A stretch of DNA of 64,000 nucleotides from Exilibacterium tricleocarpae (GTDB taxonomy: Bacteria > Pseudomonadota > Gammaproteobacteria > Pseudomonadales > Cellvibrionaceae). Each line of letters starts with the position of its first letter. The first letter of the stretch is position 1. The translations under genes were made by a program, and so were the position numbers. The stretch covers positions 48,569 through 112,568 of the forward strand of contig NZ_ML660109.1 of the NCBI RefSeq assembly GCF_007004655.1, in the 5' to 3' direction. Shown one piece after another: positions 31,542 to 40,308 of this stretch. The notes beneath the pieces are model-generated. The model was given only the letters and a program-made list of their open reading frames with translations, made no database searches and was not told the DNA's origin.

Positions 31542-34435
31542 CAGGTCTGTTCTCCCACCGTTTGCCGGGCGCGTTGGAAGAGACTTTCCTGCCGCGTCTT
31601 GAATGCTTCAAAGCGGCGCTGCCAATGGGAGGGCCGGGAGACCTTTTCCACCTGCACTGCCGTCACTTTATACTCGGGACAGTTGGTGGCCCAATCGGAG
31701 TTGTCCGTGGTGATTACATTGGCCCCGCTGTGGGGGTGGTGGAAGGTGGTGTAGACCACGCCCGGTTGCGTGCGCGTGCTGATCCGGGCGCGCATCACGG
31801 TGGCGCCGGCACGGCTGCTGATACCGAGCCAGTCGCCGTCGCTGATGCCTCGCTCCTGGGCGTCCTGGGGATGGATGTCGAGGACATCCTCGGCGTGCCA
31901 TAACTGGTTGGCAGTGCGGCGGGTCTGGGCGCCGACGTTGTACTGGCTGAGTATGCGGCCGGTGGTCAGCAGCAGCGGAAAGCGCCGGCTGGCGCGCTCC
32001 TCGGAGGCCACATAGCCGGTGATGGCGAAACGGCCTTTGCCGATCGGGAAATCCTCCGCGTGCATGATCGGCATCCCCTCGGGGTGGTCGTCGTTGCAGG
32101 GCCATTGAATACTGCCAAGACGCTCGAGCTTGGCGTAGCTGACGCCCGCGAAACTCGGTGTCAGGCTGGCAATTTCGTCCATGATTTCGGCGGGGTGGCG
32201 GTAGTCCATCGGGTAACCGAGGGCGTTGGACAACGCCTGGGTCACCTCCCAGTCCTCCTTGCCTGCCAGCGGCGGCATGACTTTGCGCACCCGGTTGATA
32301 CGGCGTTCTGCGTTGGTAAAGGTACCGTTCTTCTCGAGAAACGACGCGCCGGGCAGCAGCACGTGGGCAAACTTGGCGGTTTCATTAAGAAAAATATCCT
32401 GCACGATCAGGCATTCCAGCGCCGTCAGGGCCGCCTCCACATGCTGGGTATTGGGGTCTGACTGGGCGATATCCTCGCCCTGTACGTACAGGGCCTTGAA
32501 GGTTCCCTCGATGGCGGCGTCGAACATATTGGGAATGCGCAGGCCCGGCTCCGGGTCCAGGCTGACCCCCCAGGCCCGCTCGAAGCGGCGCCGCACCGCG
32601 GTATCGGCGATATGCTGGTAGCCCGGCAGTTCGTGGGGGAAGGAACCCATATCGCAGGAGCCCTGGACATTGTTCTGGCCGCGCAGCGGATTGATCCCGA
32701 CCCCGGCGCGACCGATATTACCGGTGGCCATGGCCAGGTTGGCAATGCCCATCACCATAGTGGAGCCCTGGCTGTGCTCGGTAACCCCGAGGCCGTAGTA
32801 GATGGCGCCATTGGGTGCGGCGGCATAGCGGCGGGCGGCAGCGCGTACCTGTGCAGCGGCCACGCCGGTGACAGCCGCAGTGGCCTCGGGAGCGTTGTCC
32901 GGCGCGAGAATAAAGCGCCGCCAGGACCGGTAAGCATCGGCGTCGCAGCGCCGCTCGATAAAGTCTTTGTCCTCCAGGCCCTCGGCCACCACCACATGGG
33001 CCAGGGCGTTGATCAGTGCCACGTTGGTGCCCGGCCGCAACGGCAGGTGCAGCCCGCCGCCGGCGTGGGGGGTGTCGAGCAAATCGATATGGCGGGGGTC
33101 GGCGACAATCAACCCGGCACCCTGGCGCAGGCGCCGGCGCAATTGCGAGGCGAACACCGGGTGCGCGTCGGTGGGATTGGCGCCGATAACGACAATAACA
33201 TCGGCCTGCATCACCGATTCGAAGGTCTGGGTGCCGGCCGATTCGCCGATGGTGGTCTTCAGGCCGTAGCCGGTGGGGGAGTGGCAGACCCGGGCGCAGG
33301 TGTCGGTGTTGTTGTTGCCGAATGCCGCGCGGATCAGTTTTTGTACCAGGTAGGTTTCCTCGTTGGTGCAGCGCGAAGAGGTAATGCCGCCGACGCTGTC
33401 GCGACCGTAGCGGTGCTGGACGGCCTTGATACGCTCGGCGGCAAAAGCCAGCGCCGTCTCCCAGGAGACGCTGCGCCAGGGTTGTTCAATCGTCTCGCGG
33501 ATCATCGGTGCGGTGATACGGTCGCGGTGGGTGGCATAGCCGAAAGCGAAGCGGCCCTTGACGCAGGCGTGCCCGCGGTTGGCGCCGCCGTTTTTGTAGG
33601 GCACCATGCGGATCAACTGATCGCCCTTCATTTCCGCTTTGAACGAACAGCCGACACCGCAGTAGGCGCAGGTGGTGATGACGCTGTGCTCCGGCTGGCC
33701 CTGCTCGATCACACTTTTTTCCATCAGGGTGGCGGTGGGGCAGGTCTGGACGCAGGCGCCACAGGAGACGCAGTCGGAGTCGATAAACGCGTCACCCTGG
33801 CCGGCGGCGACTTTGGCGTCGAAGCCGCGGCCCTGAATGGTGAGCGCAAAGGTGCCCTGGACCTCGGCGCAGGCGCGCACGCAGCGTGAGCAGACAATAC
33901 ACTTGCCGGGGTCGAAGGTGAAATAGGGATGGCTGGCATCCGCTTTGGCGTCCAGGTGATTGGCGCCGGCGAAGCCATAGCGCACCTCCCGCAAGCCGAC
34001 GGCACCGGCCATATCCTGCAGCTCGCAGTCGCCGTTGCTGGGGCAGGTAAGGCAGTCCAGCGGGTGGTCGGAGATATACAGCTCCATCACCTGGCGCCGC
34101 AGTCGCGCCAGCTTCGGGTTTTGGGTGGTGACCCGCATGCCTTCGGCTACCGGGGTGGTGCAGGCGGCGGGGTAGCCTTTATGGCCGTCGATCTGCACCG
34201 TGCAGAGGCGGCAGGAGCCGAATGCCTGCAGGTTGTCGGATGCGCACAGCCGGGGAATATTGATATCGGCCAGCGCCGCCGCCCGCATGACGGAGGTGCC
34301 TGCCGGCACGCTGATCGCCACGCCGTCCACTGCCAGGGTCACGGTAACCGCGGGATCGGGGGCGCGCTGCGCCGGGGCCGGTGTGCCCAAATCCCGCTCG
34401 CCGTTGTCGGGGCCGGGGTCAAAATACTCAATCAT
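31541..34435 (-). CDS. fdsA: NAD-linked formate dehydrogenase, catalytic alpha subunit
   Basis: A 964-residue molybdenum/tungsten bis-MGD enzyme. N-terminal [2Fe-2S] ligands Cys64, Cys75, Cys78 and Cys92; a His124/Cys128/Cys131/Cys137 [4Fe-4S] site as in NuoG; two ferredoxin-like clusters (Cys179-182-185-189 and Cys222-225-228-232); then Cys256, Cys259, Cys263 and Cys291 for the cluster next to the active site. Cys384 in 'ARVCHS' ligates the metal, with His385 beside it; there is no Sec codon. The C-terminal MGD domain ends with 'VYTTFHHPHSGANVITTDNS'. It oxidises formate to CO2, sending electrons to FdsB. All centres are complete. Confidence 0.97.
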   Translation of the reverse strand: MIEYFDPGPDNGERDLGTPAPAQRAPDPAVTVTLAVDGVAISVPAGTSVMRAAALADINIPRLCASDNLQAFGSCRLCTVQIDGHKGYPAACTTPVAEGMRVTTQNPKLARLRRQVMELYISDHPLDCLTCPSNGDCELQDMAGAVGLREVRYGFAGANHLDAKADASHPYFTFDPGKCIVCSRCVRACAEVQGTFALTIQGRGFDAKVAAGQGDAFIDSDCVSCGACVQTCPTATLMEKSVIEQGQPEHSVITTCAYCGVGCSFKAEMKGDQLIRMVPYKNGGANRGHACVKGRFAFGYATHRDRITAPMIRETIEQPWRSVSWETALAFAAERIKAVQHRYGRDSVGGITSSRCTNEETYLVQKLIRAAFGNNNTDTCARVCHSPTGYGLKTTIGESAGTQTFESVMQADVIVVIGANPTDAHPVFASQLRRRLRQGAGLIVADPRHIDLLDTPHAGGGLHLPLRPGTNVALINALAHVVVAEGLEDKDFIERRCDADAYRSWRRFILAPDNAPEATAAVTGVAAAQVRAAARRYAAAPNGAIYYGLGVTEHSQGSTMVMGIANLAMATGNIGRAGVGINPLRGQNNVQGSCDMGSFPHELPGYQHIADTAVRRRFERAWGVSLDPEPGLRIPNMFDAAIEGTFKALYVQGEDIAQSDPNTQHVEAALTALECLIVQDIFLNETAKFAHVLLPGASFLEKNGTFTNAERRINRVRKVMPPLAGKEDWEVTQALSNALGYPMDYRHPAEIMDEIASLTPSFAGVSYAKLERLGSIQWPCNDDHPEGMPIMHAEDFPIGKGRFAITGYVASEERASRRFPLLLTTGRILSQYNVGAQTRRTANQLWHAEDVLDIHPQDAQERGISDGDWLGISSRAGATVMRARISTRTQPGVVYTTFHHPHSGANVITTDNSDWATNCPEYKVTAVQVEKVSRPSHWQRRFEAFKTRQESLFQRARQTVGEQT

Positions 34436-36008
34436 GGTCGTGTCCCTCGGGTTCGAGTCCGAAGTCGGCGGGAAAGTGATCGATCGCGCTGCGTACCGGG
34501 TAGGGGGTCATACCGCCCATGGCGCACAGTGAGGCGTCCGCCAGCGTATCACATAGGTCCCGCAGCAGAGTTAGATCGGCGTCGCGGTCGTCGCCCCGGC
34601 AGAGGCGCTCGATTACCTCCACGCCGCGGGTGGAGCCGATGCGACAGGGTGTGCACTTGCCGCAGGATTCCAGCGCGCAGAATTCCATCGCAAAACGGGC
34701 CTGGGCCGCCATATCGGCGCTGTCGTCGAAGGCCACGATGCCGCCGTGGCCGAGCAGCGCGCCCAGCGCCGCAAAGGCCTCGTAGTCCAGTGGCGTATCC
34801 CATTGCGAGGCCGGCAGATAAGCACCCAGTGGGCCGCCCACCTGCACCGCGCGCATAGCCCTGCCGCTGGCAGTGCCGCCGCCGAAGTGTTGCAGCAGGG
34901 TGGACAGGGTGGCCCCGAAGGCCAGCTCCACCAGGCCGCCGCGGGCGATATTGCCCGCCAGCTGGAATGCCATGGTGCCGCTGGAGCGACCGCTGCCATA
35001 GGCGGTATAGGCGGCGGCGCCCTCGGCGAGAATAAACGGCACTGCCGCCAGGGTCAGCACATTGTTGATCGCAGTGGGCTGCCCGAACAGGCCGGCGACG
35101 GCCGGCAGTGGCGGCTTGGCCCGCACCTCTCCGCGCCTGCCCTCAAGGCTCTCCAGCAGCGCCGTCTCCTCCCCGCAGATATAAGAGCCGGCGCCGAGTC
35201 GCACCTCGAGGTGGAAGGTCTTATCGCTGCCGCAGATATTGGCACCCAGATAACGATGTTGCTCGGCCAGGGCGATGGCCCGCTCGAGAATACGATGGGC
35301 ATTGGGGTATTCCGAGCGCAGGTAGATATAGCCGCGGCTGGCGCCCACCGCCAGCGCGGCGATCAGCATGCCCTCGATCAGCATAAACGGGTCCGCCTCC
35401 ATCACCAGCCGGTCGGCAAAGCTGCCCGAGTCTCCCTCGTCGGCGTTGCAGACGAGGTACTTGGCGGCAGTCGCTGCCGGATTGAGCGGCGCCTCAAGCA
35501 CCGTCTGCCATTTTATTCCCGTGGGGAAGGCGGCGCCGCCGCGTCCCCGCAAACCGGCGGCCCGCACCTCGTCGATAATCGTCCGGGGTGACATTGACAG
35601 CGCCTTTTGCAGCCCTTTGAAACCCCCGTGTGTCAGGTAGTCATCCAGCGACAGCGGGTCGATAACACCGGCGCGGGCAAAGGTCAGGCGCTGCTGCTCG
35701 GCCAGGTAGGGAATGTGTTCGGTCAACCCCTGACACAGCGGGTGGTGCCGGGCGCCGCGCAGCAAACCGGCATCAACCAGGTTATCAATATCGCCTGCGC
35801 CGACCGGGCCGTAGGCGACGCGCCCGGCGCCGGCGGTCGCTTCCACCTCGACCAGCGGTTCCAGCCAGAACAGCCCGCGGGAGCCGTTGCGCACGATCTC
35901 AACGTTTTCTCCACGGGCCTCGGCCGCGGCGGCCAGCGCGGTGGCCACGGCATCGGCCCCCAGGGCCAGGGCGGTGGTATCGCGGGGCACGTAAATCCTG
36001 GCGGTCAT
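34428..36008 (-). CDS. fdsB: Formate dehydrogenase beta subunit (NADH/FMN)
   Basis: A 526-residue NuoF-like subunit with a thioredoxin-like NuoE C-terminal-type extension at residues 1-90. 'GLRGRGGAAFPTG' (153-164) and 'CNADEGDSGSFADR' bind FMN and NADH. Cys449, Cys452, Cys455 and Cys495 ligate a [4Fe-4S] cluster. The start is ATG at 36008, overlapping the fdsG stop as TGATG; the frame is open further upstream but that part lies within fdsG. The 3' end overlaps the fdsA start by eight bases. Confidence 0.95.
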   Translation of the reverse strand: MTARIYVPRDTTALALGADAVATALAAAAEARGENVEIVRNGSRGLFWLEPLVEVEATAGAGRVAYGPVGAGDIDNLVDAGLLRGARHHPLCQGLTEHIPYLAEQQRLTFARAGVIDPLSLDDYLTHGGFKGLQKALSMSPRTIIDEVRAAGLRGRGGAAFPTGIKWQTVLEAPLNPAATAAKYLVCNADEGDSGSFADRLVMEADPFMLIEGMLIAALAVGASRGYIYLRSEYPNAHRILERAIALAEQHRYLGANICGSDKTFHLEVRLGAGSYICGEETALLESLEGRRGEVRAKPPLPAVAGLFGQPTAINNVLTLAAVPFILAEGAAAYTAYGSGRSSGTMAFQLAGNIARGGLVELAFGATLSTLLQHFGGGTASGRAMRAVQVGGPLGAYLPASQWDTPLDYEAFAALGALLGHGGIVAFDDSADMAAQARFAMEFCALESCGKCTPCRIGSTRGVEVIERLCRGDDRDADLTLLRDLCDTLADASLCAMGGMTPYPVRSAIDHFPADFGLEPEGHDHD

Positions 36009-36547
36009 CAGCGCACCTCCACCGCGACGCGGGTAAGCGCTTCGACAAGCTGGTCGAAACGCTCGGCGTCCACCCTGCCGAGGATGCTGGAGCCGCTGTG
36101 GTTGTCGATGCGCAGCGAGGGCCCGCAGGCACAGTTGCCGAGGCAGTACACCGGTTCCAGTGAAAACTCGCCGTCTGCCGTGGTCTGGTGGTAGTCGAGC
36201 CCGAGCACCTGTTTGACGTGTGCTTCCAAAACGCCGGCGCCGCGCGCCTGGCAGGCTTCGGCCCGACACAGGCGCAGCAGATGCCGCCCGGGGGGCCGCT
36301 CGCGAAAGTCGTGGTAGAAGCTGATGACGCCATGGATTTCCGCGCGGGTCTGTTTCAGCGCCCTGGCGATGGCGGGCACCGCGGCGGCGGGAACATAACC
36401 CAGGCGGGCCTGAATGCCGTGGAGAATGGGCAGCAGGGCGCCGGGTTGGTGTTTGAGGGTGTCGATGACTTCAGTGATCGTGTTGTCGATCTGGTCGGCA
36501 TCCCGGTTGCCGGCAGAATCGCGATCAGTGCCGGGGGAGTCGCTCAT
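36008..36547 (-). CDS. fdsG: Formate dehydrogenase gamma subunit ([2Fe-2S])
   Basis: A 179-residue NuoE-like subunit. Cys94, Cys99, Cys135 and Cys139 are the [2Fe-2S] ligands; 'GVISFYHDFRERPPGRH' precedes them. It is the first gene of fdsGBA-fdhD-fdsD. The operon promoter should lie in the 700-bp spacer upstream, and no LysR-type FdsR gene is nearby. Confidence 0.94.
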   Translation of the reverse strand: MSDSPGTDRDSAGNRDADQIDNTITEVIDTLKHQPGALLPILHGIQARLGYVPAAAVPAIARALKQTRAEIHGVISFYHDFRERPPGRHLLRLCRAEACQARGAGVLEAHVKQVLGLDYHQTTADGEFSLEPVYCLGNCACGPSLRIDNHSGSSILGRVDAERFDQLVEALTRVAVEVR

Positions 36548-37250
36548 CGGTTGCCGCCTGACGCTGTTTTTCTCGGGCTGTTCTTGAACCTGTTTTTCTC
36601 AAGTCATTGTAGAGTTAAAGTAGCCGGGTTTAAAGTGCGCGGCCGGCACCGGCCGCAGGAAACGGTTGCCGCCGGCAACGGGAGATTTGGCCGGCAATTA
36701 CCCTCTCTGCCAATAGGTGGCAGGCGTGCCCGGGCACCTATTGTAAATATTGCTGTCCGAGAGGGACAGTGCTCGATGATGCTTGCTGAAGCGGGAGCGT
36801 GTTATCAAGTGGGTGCAGATCACCTTCGGTGAAGTGCTGTTGGGATCAGCCCTGAGAGAGCCGTTAGCAGCAGGCATCGGTGACCCCGGGCAATCGTTGT
36901 TAACTGGCAGGTACTACCGATCGACCGCAGGCGCTATTACTCGCAGTGGTAGAAGCCGCGCGCGGCACCGCACAGCGGACGATCCGGTCGCCGCACTGCG
37001 GCAGGCATCTGTGCGTTGTTACACTTTTCCAACAGAATTGGCGTTGAAAAGATTTGCCGGCCGGGGATTTAATTTGTATAACGCCGGCAACACTTAGCGA
37101 AGGCCGCTTTACACCAAAGGCAGCTCTCTGCGAAGACAACTCCCAACAATTGTTTTCAACAATGGTTCTCAACAACGGTTCTCAACAACGGTTCTCAACA
37201 ACGGTTCTTAACAATTGTTCTCAACAACAGTAACACTCGAAGGTAACTCT
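36548..37250. other. Divergent spacer; 13-bp tandem repeat at 37140-37230
   Basis: About 700 bp without a convincing gene. It separates the leftward fds operon from the rightward SIMPL-domain gene and must contain both promoters. At 37140-37230 a 13-bp unit (TTCTCAACAACGG) is repeated seven times, three central copies perfect and the outer ones with one to three changes. The last unit ends 20 bp before the SIMPL start codon. A short GC-rich frame at 36783-37097 has no recognisable protein character. Confidence 0.8.
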
Positions 37251-37949
37251 ATGAAAACTACGGTATTTGCTTCTGCGGCGCTGCTGGTCTCGTTGCTGGC
37301 CAGCGGCGTCAGCCTGGCGGCCGATGAACTCCATTACAACCTCTATAATTTTACCGCCGAAGCACAGCAGATGGTCGAGAACGACCTGATGCAGGCCACC
37401 CTGTCGGCCACTCACGAATCGAATCGCGCCGCCGAGGCGGCCGATACTGTCAATCAGCAGATGCAGTGGGCGTTGAGCCTGGCCAAGAATAAAAAGGCCC
37501 TGACCGTCAGCACCGGTCAGTACCATACCTCACCGGTTTACAAAAGCGGCAAGATCGTGGCCTGGCGGGCCTCGCAACAGCTGCATATCGAGACTGAAGA
37601 ATTCGGCGTGTTAACCGATTTGATCGGCGATCTGCAACAGCGGCTGAAACTCGATGCCATGCAGTTTACGCCCACGCCGGAAACCCGTCGTCGCACCGAA
37701 GATGCGCTGTTGGTGAAAGCGCTTGATCAGTTCAAGACGCGAGCCAAAGTCGTGGCGAAAACCATGGCTGCCAGCAACTACGATATTGTCAATCTGGCCA
37801 TCAATACCGGCGGCTATCACCCGCCGATGCCGCAGATGCGCATGAAGGCGTTTGCCATGAACGAAAGTGTCGCCGACCCTTCAGTGGAGGGCGGCAGCAG
37901 CGCCATGACAGTCTCTGTGACGGGGCAAATTCAATTGCGCCATCAATAA
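37251..37949 (+). CDS. Exported SIMPL-domain (DUF541) protein
   Basis: A 232-residue protein from ATG 37251 (GAAGG site upstream). The signal peptide 'ASAALLVSLLASGVSLAA' is clear. The mature part has SIMPL/DUF541 features: 'ATLSATHESNRAAEAADTVN' and 'TGQYHTSPVYKSGKIVAWRA', then 'VTGQIQLRH' at the end. SIMPL proteins are periplasmic or outer-membrane proteins of poorly known role, some linked to oxidative stress. It precedes a TPR-like exported protein gene by 30 bp. Confidence 0.88.
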   Translation: MKTTVFASAALLVSLLASGVSLAADELHYNLYNFTAEAQQMVENDLMQATLSATHESNRAAEAADTVNQQMQWALSLAKNKKALTVSTGQYHTSPVYKSGKIVAWRASQQLHIETEEFGVLTDLIGDLQQRLKLDAMQFTPTPETRRRTEDALLVKALDQFKTRAKVVAKTMAASNYDIVNLAINTGGYHPPMPQMRMKAFAMNESVADPSVEGGSSAMTVSVTGQIQLRHQ

Positions 37950-37979
37950 CAGTGCGGCGGCGATAGCGGGCCGGGTCCG

Positions 37980-38738
37980 GTGTTGCTCAGGCGCTGGTTG
38001 TTATTTTGCGCTTCGCTGCTGTGTGCCGCTGGCGCGGCTGCTGCCGAGGTCGATTTTGCCGCGGTAGAGCAGGCGTTTGCCCGCGCCGATGCCACCCGGT
38101 TGCGATCTCAGGTTGCCGAACTGGACGACCGCCCGGCGAGTGCCGGCGAACGCGACAGCCGTTACCTGGTCGCCTACGCGCGCTATCGCCTGGCGGCGAC
38201 TTATTTGCAGCAGCAGCGACCGGCCAGCGCCAAACCGGTATTGGCTCAGGCTATCGAGCAATTGCGTGAACTGCTGCGCGCTTACCCCGAGTTTGCCGAG
38301 GCCATGGTGCTGTTGGCGGCTGTCTACGGCCTGGAAATCTTGCGCAGCCCGGTAAAAGCGGTTTATCTGGCACCGCGCGCCAATCGGTTGATCGATCGCG
38401 GCCTGGAACTGGACCCCGGCAATCCCCGCGCCTACCTGATGAAAGGGGTGGTCAAGTTTCAAACCCCTACCCTGTTCGGCGGCAGTGTTGCCGAGGCGCG
38501 GGAGTTATTGGAAACCGGTCTGGCCCGGGCGGCCGCCACGACGCGCCCGGCGGCCATAGATTGGGGACTGGTGGATTTGCACCTGTGGCTCGGGCGGGTG
38601 GCCGCAGACCAAAACCGGCGCCGGCAAGAACAGGATCACTATGCGGCCGCGCTGTCGATTTCGCCGGACAATCACTGGGTGTTGCAGGCGATGGCGGGGC
38701 GGGGATACCGCTACGAGCCGGCCGCTGCCGAGCGTTGA
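37980..38738 (+). CDS. Exported TPR-like protein
   Basis: A 252-residue protein with a signal peptide ('LLFCASLLCAAGAAAA') and helical repeats of the TPR kind: 'VAYARYRLAATYLQQQRPAS', 'LVDLHLWLGRVAADQNRRRQ', 'HYAAALSISPDNHWVLQAM'. The start is GTG at 37980 (or TTG at 37983); no ATG fits. It is 30 bp behind the SIMPL gene, so the pair probably forms an operon. No enzymatic motif is seen. Confidence 0.75.
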   Translation: MLLRRWLLFCASLLCAAGAAAAEVDFAAVEQAFARADATRLRSQVAELDDRPASAGERDSRYLVAYARYRLAATYLQQQRPASAKPVLAQAIEQLRELLRAYPEFAEAMVLLAAVYGLEILRSPVKAVYLAPRANRLIDRGLELDPGNPRAYLMKGVVKFQTPTLFGGSVAEARELLETGLARAAATTRPAAIDWGLVDLHLWLGRVAADQNRRRQEQDHYAAALSISPDNHWVLQAMAGRGYRYEPAAAER

Positions 38739-38787
38739 AGCGCTCTGTTCTGATGCCGGCTTGGGCCTGGTCTGTCGCTAAGGTGAG

Positions 38788-39474
38788 TTAACGGTAGTCA
38801 CCAAAAAAACGCTGGTGAGGGATGGGCTTTCGGTGCTCGTGGGCGAGTTGAATGCCGATCACGTAAAACAGCGCACGCCAGACGCCGAGTTGTAAAAACT
38901 TTCGAGAATCCGTGACGATTTTGTCCGGCAGCATAAACGGTTCGCAGACCTGGGCGAGTTTTTCGCCAAACAACACGTCCTCCATTTGTTGCTCTGCGAA
39001 GCCGCCCAATAGCTGAAACAGCGATGCTTTCACGAACATCGCCTGGTCGCCGTAAATAACGCGGGTTTTGCGAAAACGGCAGTTGTGCAGCCAGGAAATC
39101 AGGCGCAGCCCCCAGTGTCTGCCGGAAAAGCGGTGGGTAAAACAACCGGCCTCGAAGCCGTGTCGATCTGCCTGTTGCAACAGGTGCTCCAGTCCCTGGT
39201 GCGGCAACAGGGTGTCGGCGTGCAGAAACAACAACCACTCGCCGCGGGCCACTTTGGCGGCGGCGTTCATCTGGCTGCCGCGACCGCGTGGCGCCGAGAT
39301 AACGCGCAACTCGGGCAGCCGGCGCCGGTAGTCGGCGGCTATGGCAAGGGTTGCATCGGTGCTGCCGCCGTCGCAGACAATGACCTCGTTGATGCCATGC
39401 TGAGAGCGCAGTGCCGCCAGTGTCGCGGGCAGGGCCTGCTCCTCATCCAGAGTCGGAATAATGATGCTGATCAT
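38788..39474 (-). CDS. Family 2 glycosyltransferase (TIGR04283 type)
   Basis: A 228-residue GT-A glycosyltransferase. 'ISIIIPTLDEEQALPATLAA' opens the fold, 'VICDGGSTDAT' is the nucleotide-sugar site, 'FLHADTLLP' holds the DxD-like motif and 'GDQAMFVKASLFQLLGGF' the acceptor side. The pattern 'APRGRGSQMNAAAKVARGEW' and short length match TIGR04283, a group linked in some bacteria to arsenosugar synthesis. No ArsM or ArsS gene is near, so that role is unproved. Confidence 0.85.
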   Translation of the reverse strand: MISIIIPTLDEEQALPATLAALRSQHGINEVIVCDGGSTDATLAIAADYRRRLPELRVISAPRGRGSQMNAAAKVARGEWLLFLHADTLLPHQGLEHLLQQADRHGFEAGCFTHRFSGRHWGLRLISWLHNCRFRKTRVIYGDQAMFVKASLFQLLGGFAEQQMEDVLFGEKLAQVCEPFMLPDKIVTDSRKFLQLGVWRALFYVIGIQLAHEHRKPIPHQRFFGDYR

Positions 39475-39588
39475 GGCGGGCGGCGACGCTGGCGGGTGCT
39501 GTAAAATAATAGTGTCTCATGCTGGCCCGGCGGCTCCGACATAATAAAATCGCAAATTTAGAACTCGCTGCAACCACTAAGTTCCCGT

Positions 39589-40296
39589 TTACAAGGCGTC
39601 GTGAAAAATGATACCCAGGGTGCGGCGATGGCCGCGGCTGATTGTGGTGACGCCGTGACGCATGCTGGCTCTTGCGTAACCTCGCACCGACGGGCGCGGG
39701 CGATCCCGTACCGGAAAAACCAGTATCTGCCCAAAACCGAGCGGCGGGACTTCGCAGCGGCTTTGTCGGCGCGGGCGGTTTTCCACCAGCGTAAACAGGC
39801 CGCCGTCGAAGTCCTCACCGGGACGGCTCAATAGAATTACCGCCTGCAGGGGAAAATGCAGGTCTCCGTATAGGTCCCGATGCAGGCAGTTGTAATCGCC
39901 GGTGCTGTAATCGAGCAGCAGCGGGGTGGGGCGGGTCTGGCCCTGGCGCCGGCACAGTTCGAGCAATTCGGCGTGGTTGTCCGGCCAGTGCTGTTGCAGT
40001 CGCAGTGCTTGCGCCCAGTGATTGGCGAGCGGCGCCAGCTGCTCATACAGCAGGGTGCGCAGCGCCTGCACCAGCGGCGGCAGCGGATAACGAAAGTACT
40101 TGTACTCTCCGCTGCCAAACCCGTGGCGGGCCATAACCACGGTGGTGCGGAAGTTGTCGGGGTGATCGTAAAGCGAGGCGAGGCCGGCGCACTCGGCGGC
40201 GCTGAGCAGCGGCGGTGTCAGTCCGTAGCCCCGGTGATCGAGGTCCCGCTGCAAAGCTTCCCAGTCGAGTGCCTGCAGTTTTTCAGTGCAACTCAC
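39589..40296 (-). CDS. 2OG-Fe(II) oxygenase paired with Ada (PF09859 type)
   Basis: A 235-residue oxygenase. His139, Asp141 ('HRD') and His214 ('MRHGVTT') form the iron triad; Arg225 or nearby binds 2-oxoglutarate. It matches the family annotated as oxygenase acting on alkyl-damaged DNA that often sits beside ada. GTG at 40296 has an AAGGAG site at good spacing. It is 12 bp behind ada and surely cotranscribed, so a role in alkylation repair (AlkB-like) is likely. Confidence 0.85.
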   Translation of the reverse strand: MSCTEKLQALDWEALQRDLDHRGYGLTPPLLSAAECAGLASLYDHPDNFRTTVVMARHGFGSGEYKYFRYPLPPLVQALRTLLYEQLAPLANHWAQALRLQQHWPDNHAELLELCRRQGQTRPTPLLLDYSTGDYNCLHRDLYGDLHFPLQAVILLSRPGEDFDGGLFTLVENRPRRQSRCEVPPLGFGQILVFPVRDRPRPSVRGYARASMRHGVTTISRGHRRTLGIIFHDAL

Positions 40297-40308
40297 TGCT
40301 GTCGCTCC

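Noticed and set aside
32612..33889. A 425-codon rightward frame opposite fdsA
   Set aside because: Shadow of fdsA, whose cofactor ligands are all intact.
36009..36269. N-terminal extension of fdsB
   Set aside because: The extra codons lie inside fdsG and translate to Arg-rich non-family sequence; ATG at 36008 fits coupling and family length.
36783..37097. A 104-codon rightward frame in the fds spacer
   Set aside because: No ribosome-binding site, no homology recognised, arginine-rich GC-driven translation.
37140..37230. Possible CRISPR array
   Set aside because: The 13-bp units follow directly without spacers, and no cas genes are present; it is a simple tandem repeat. The same holds for the other arrays.
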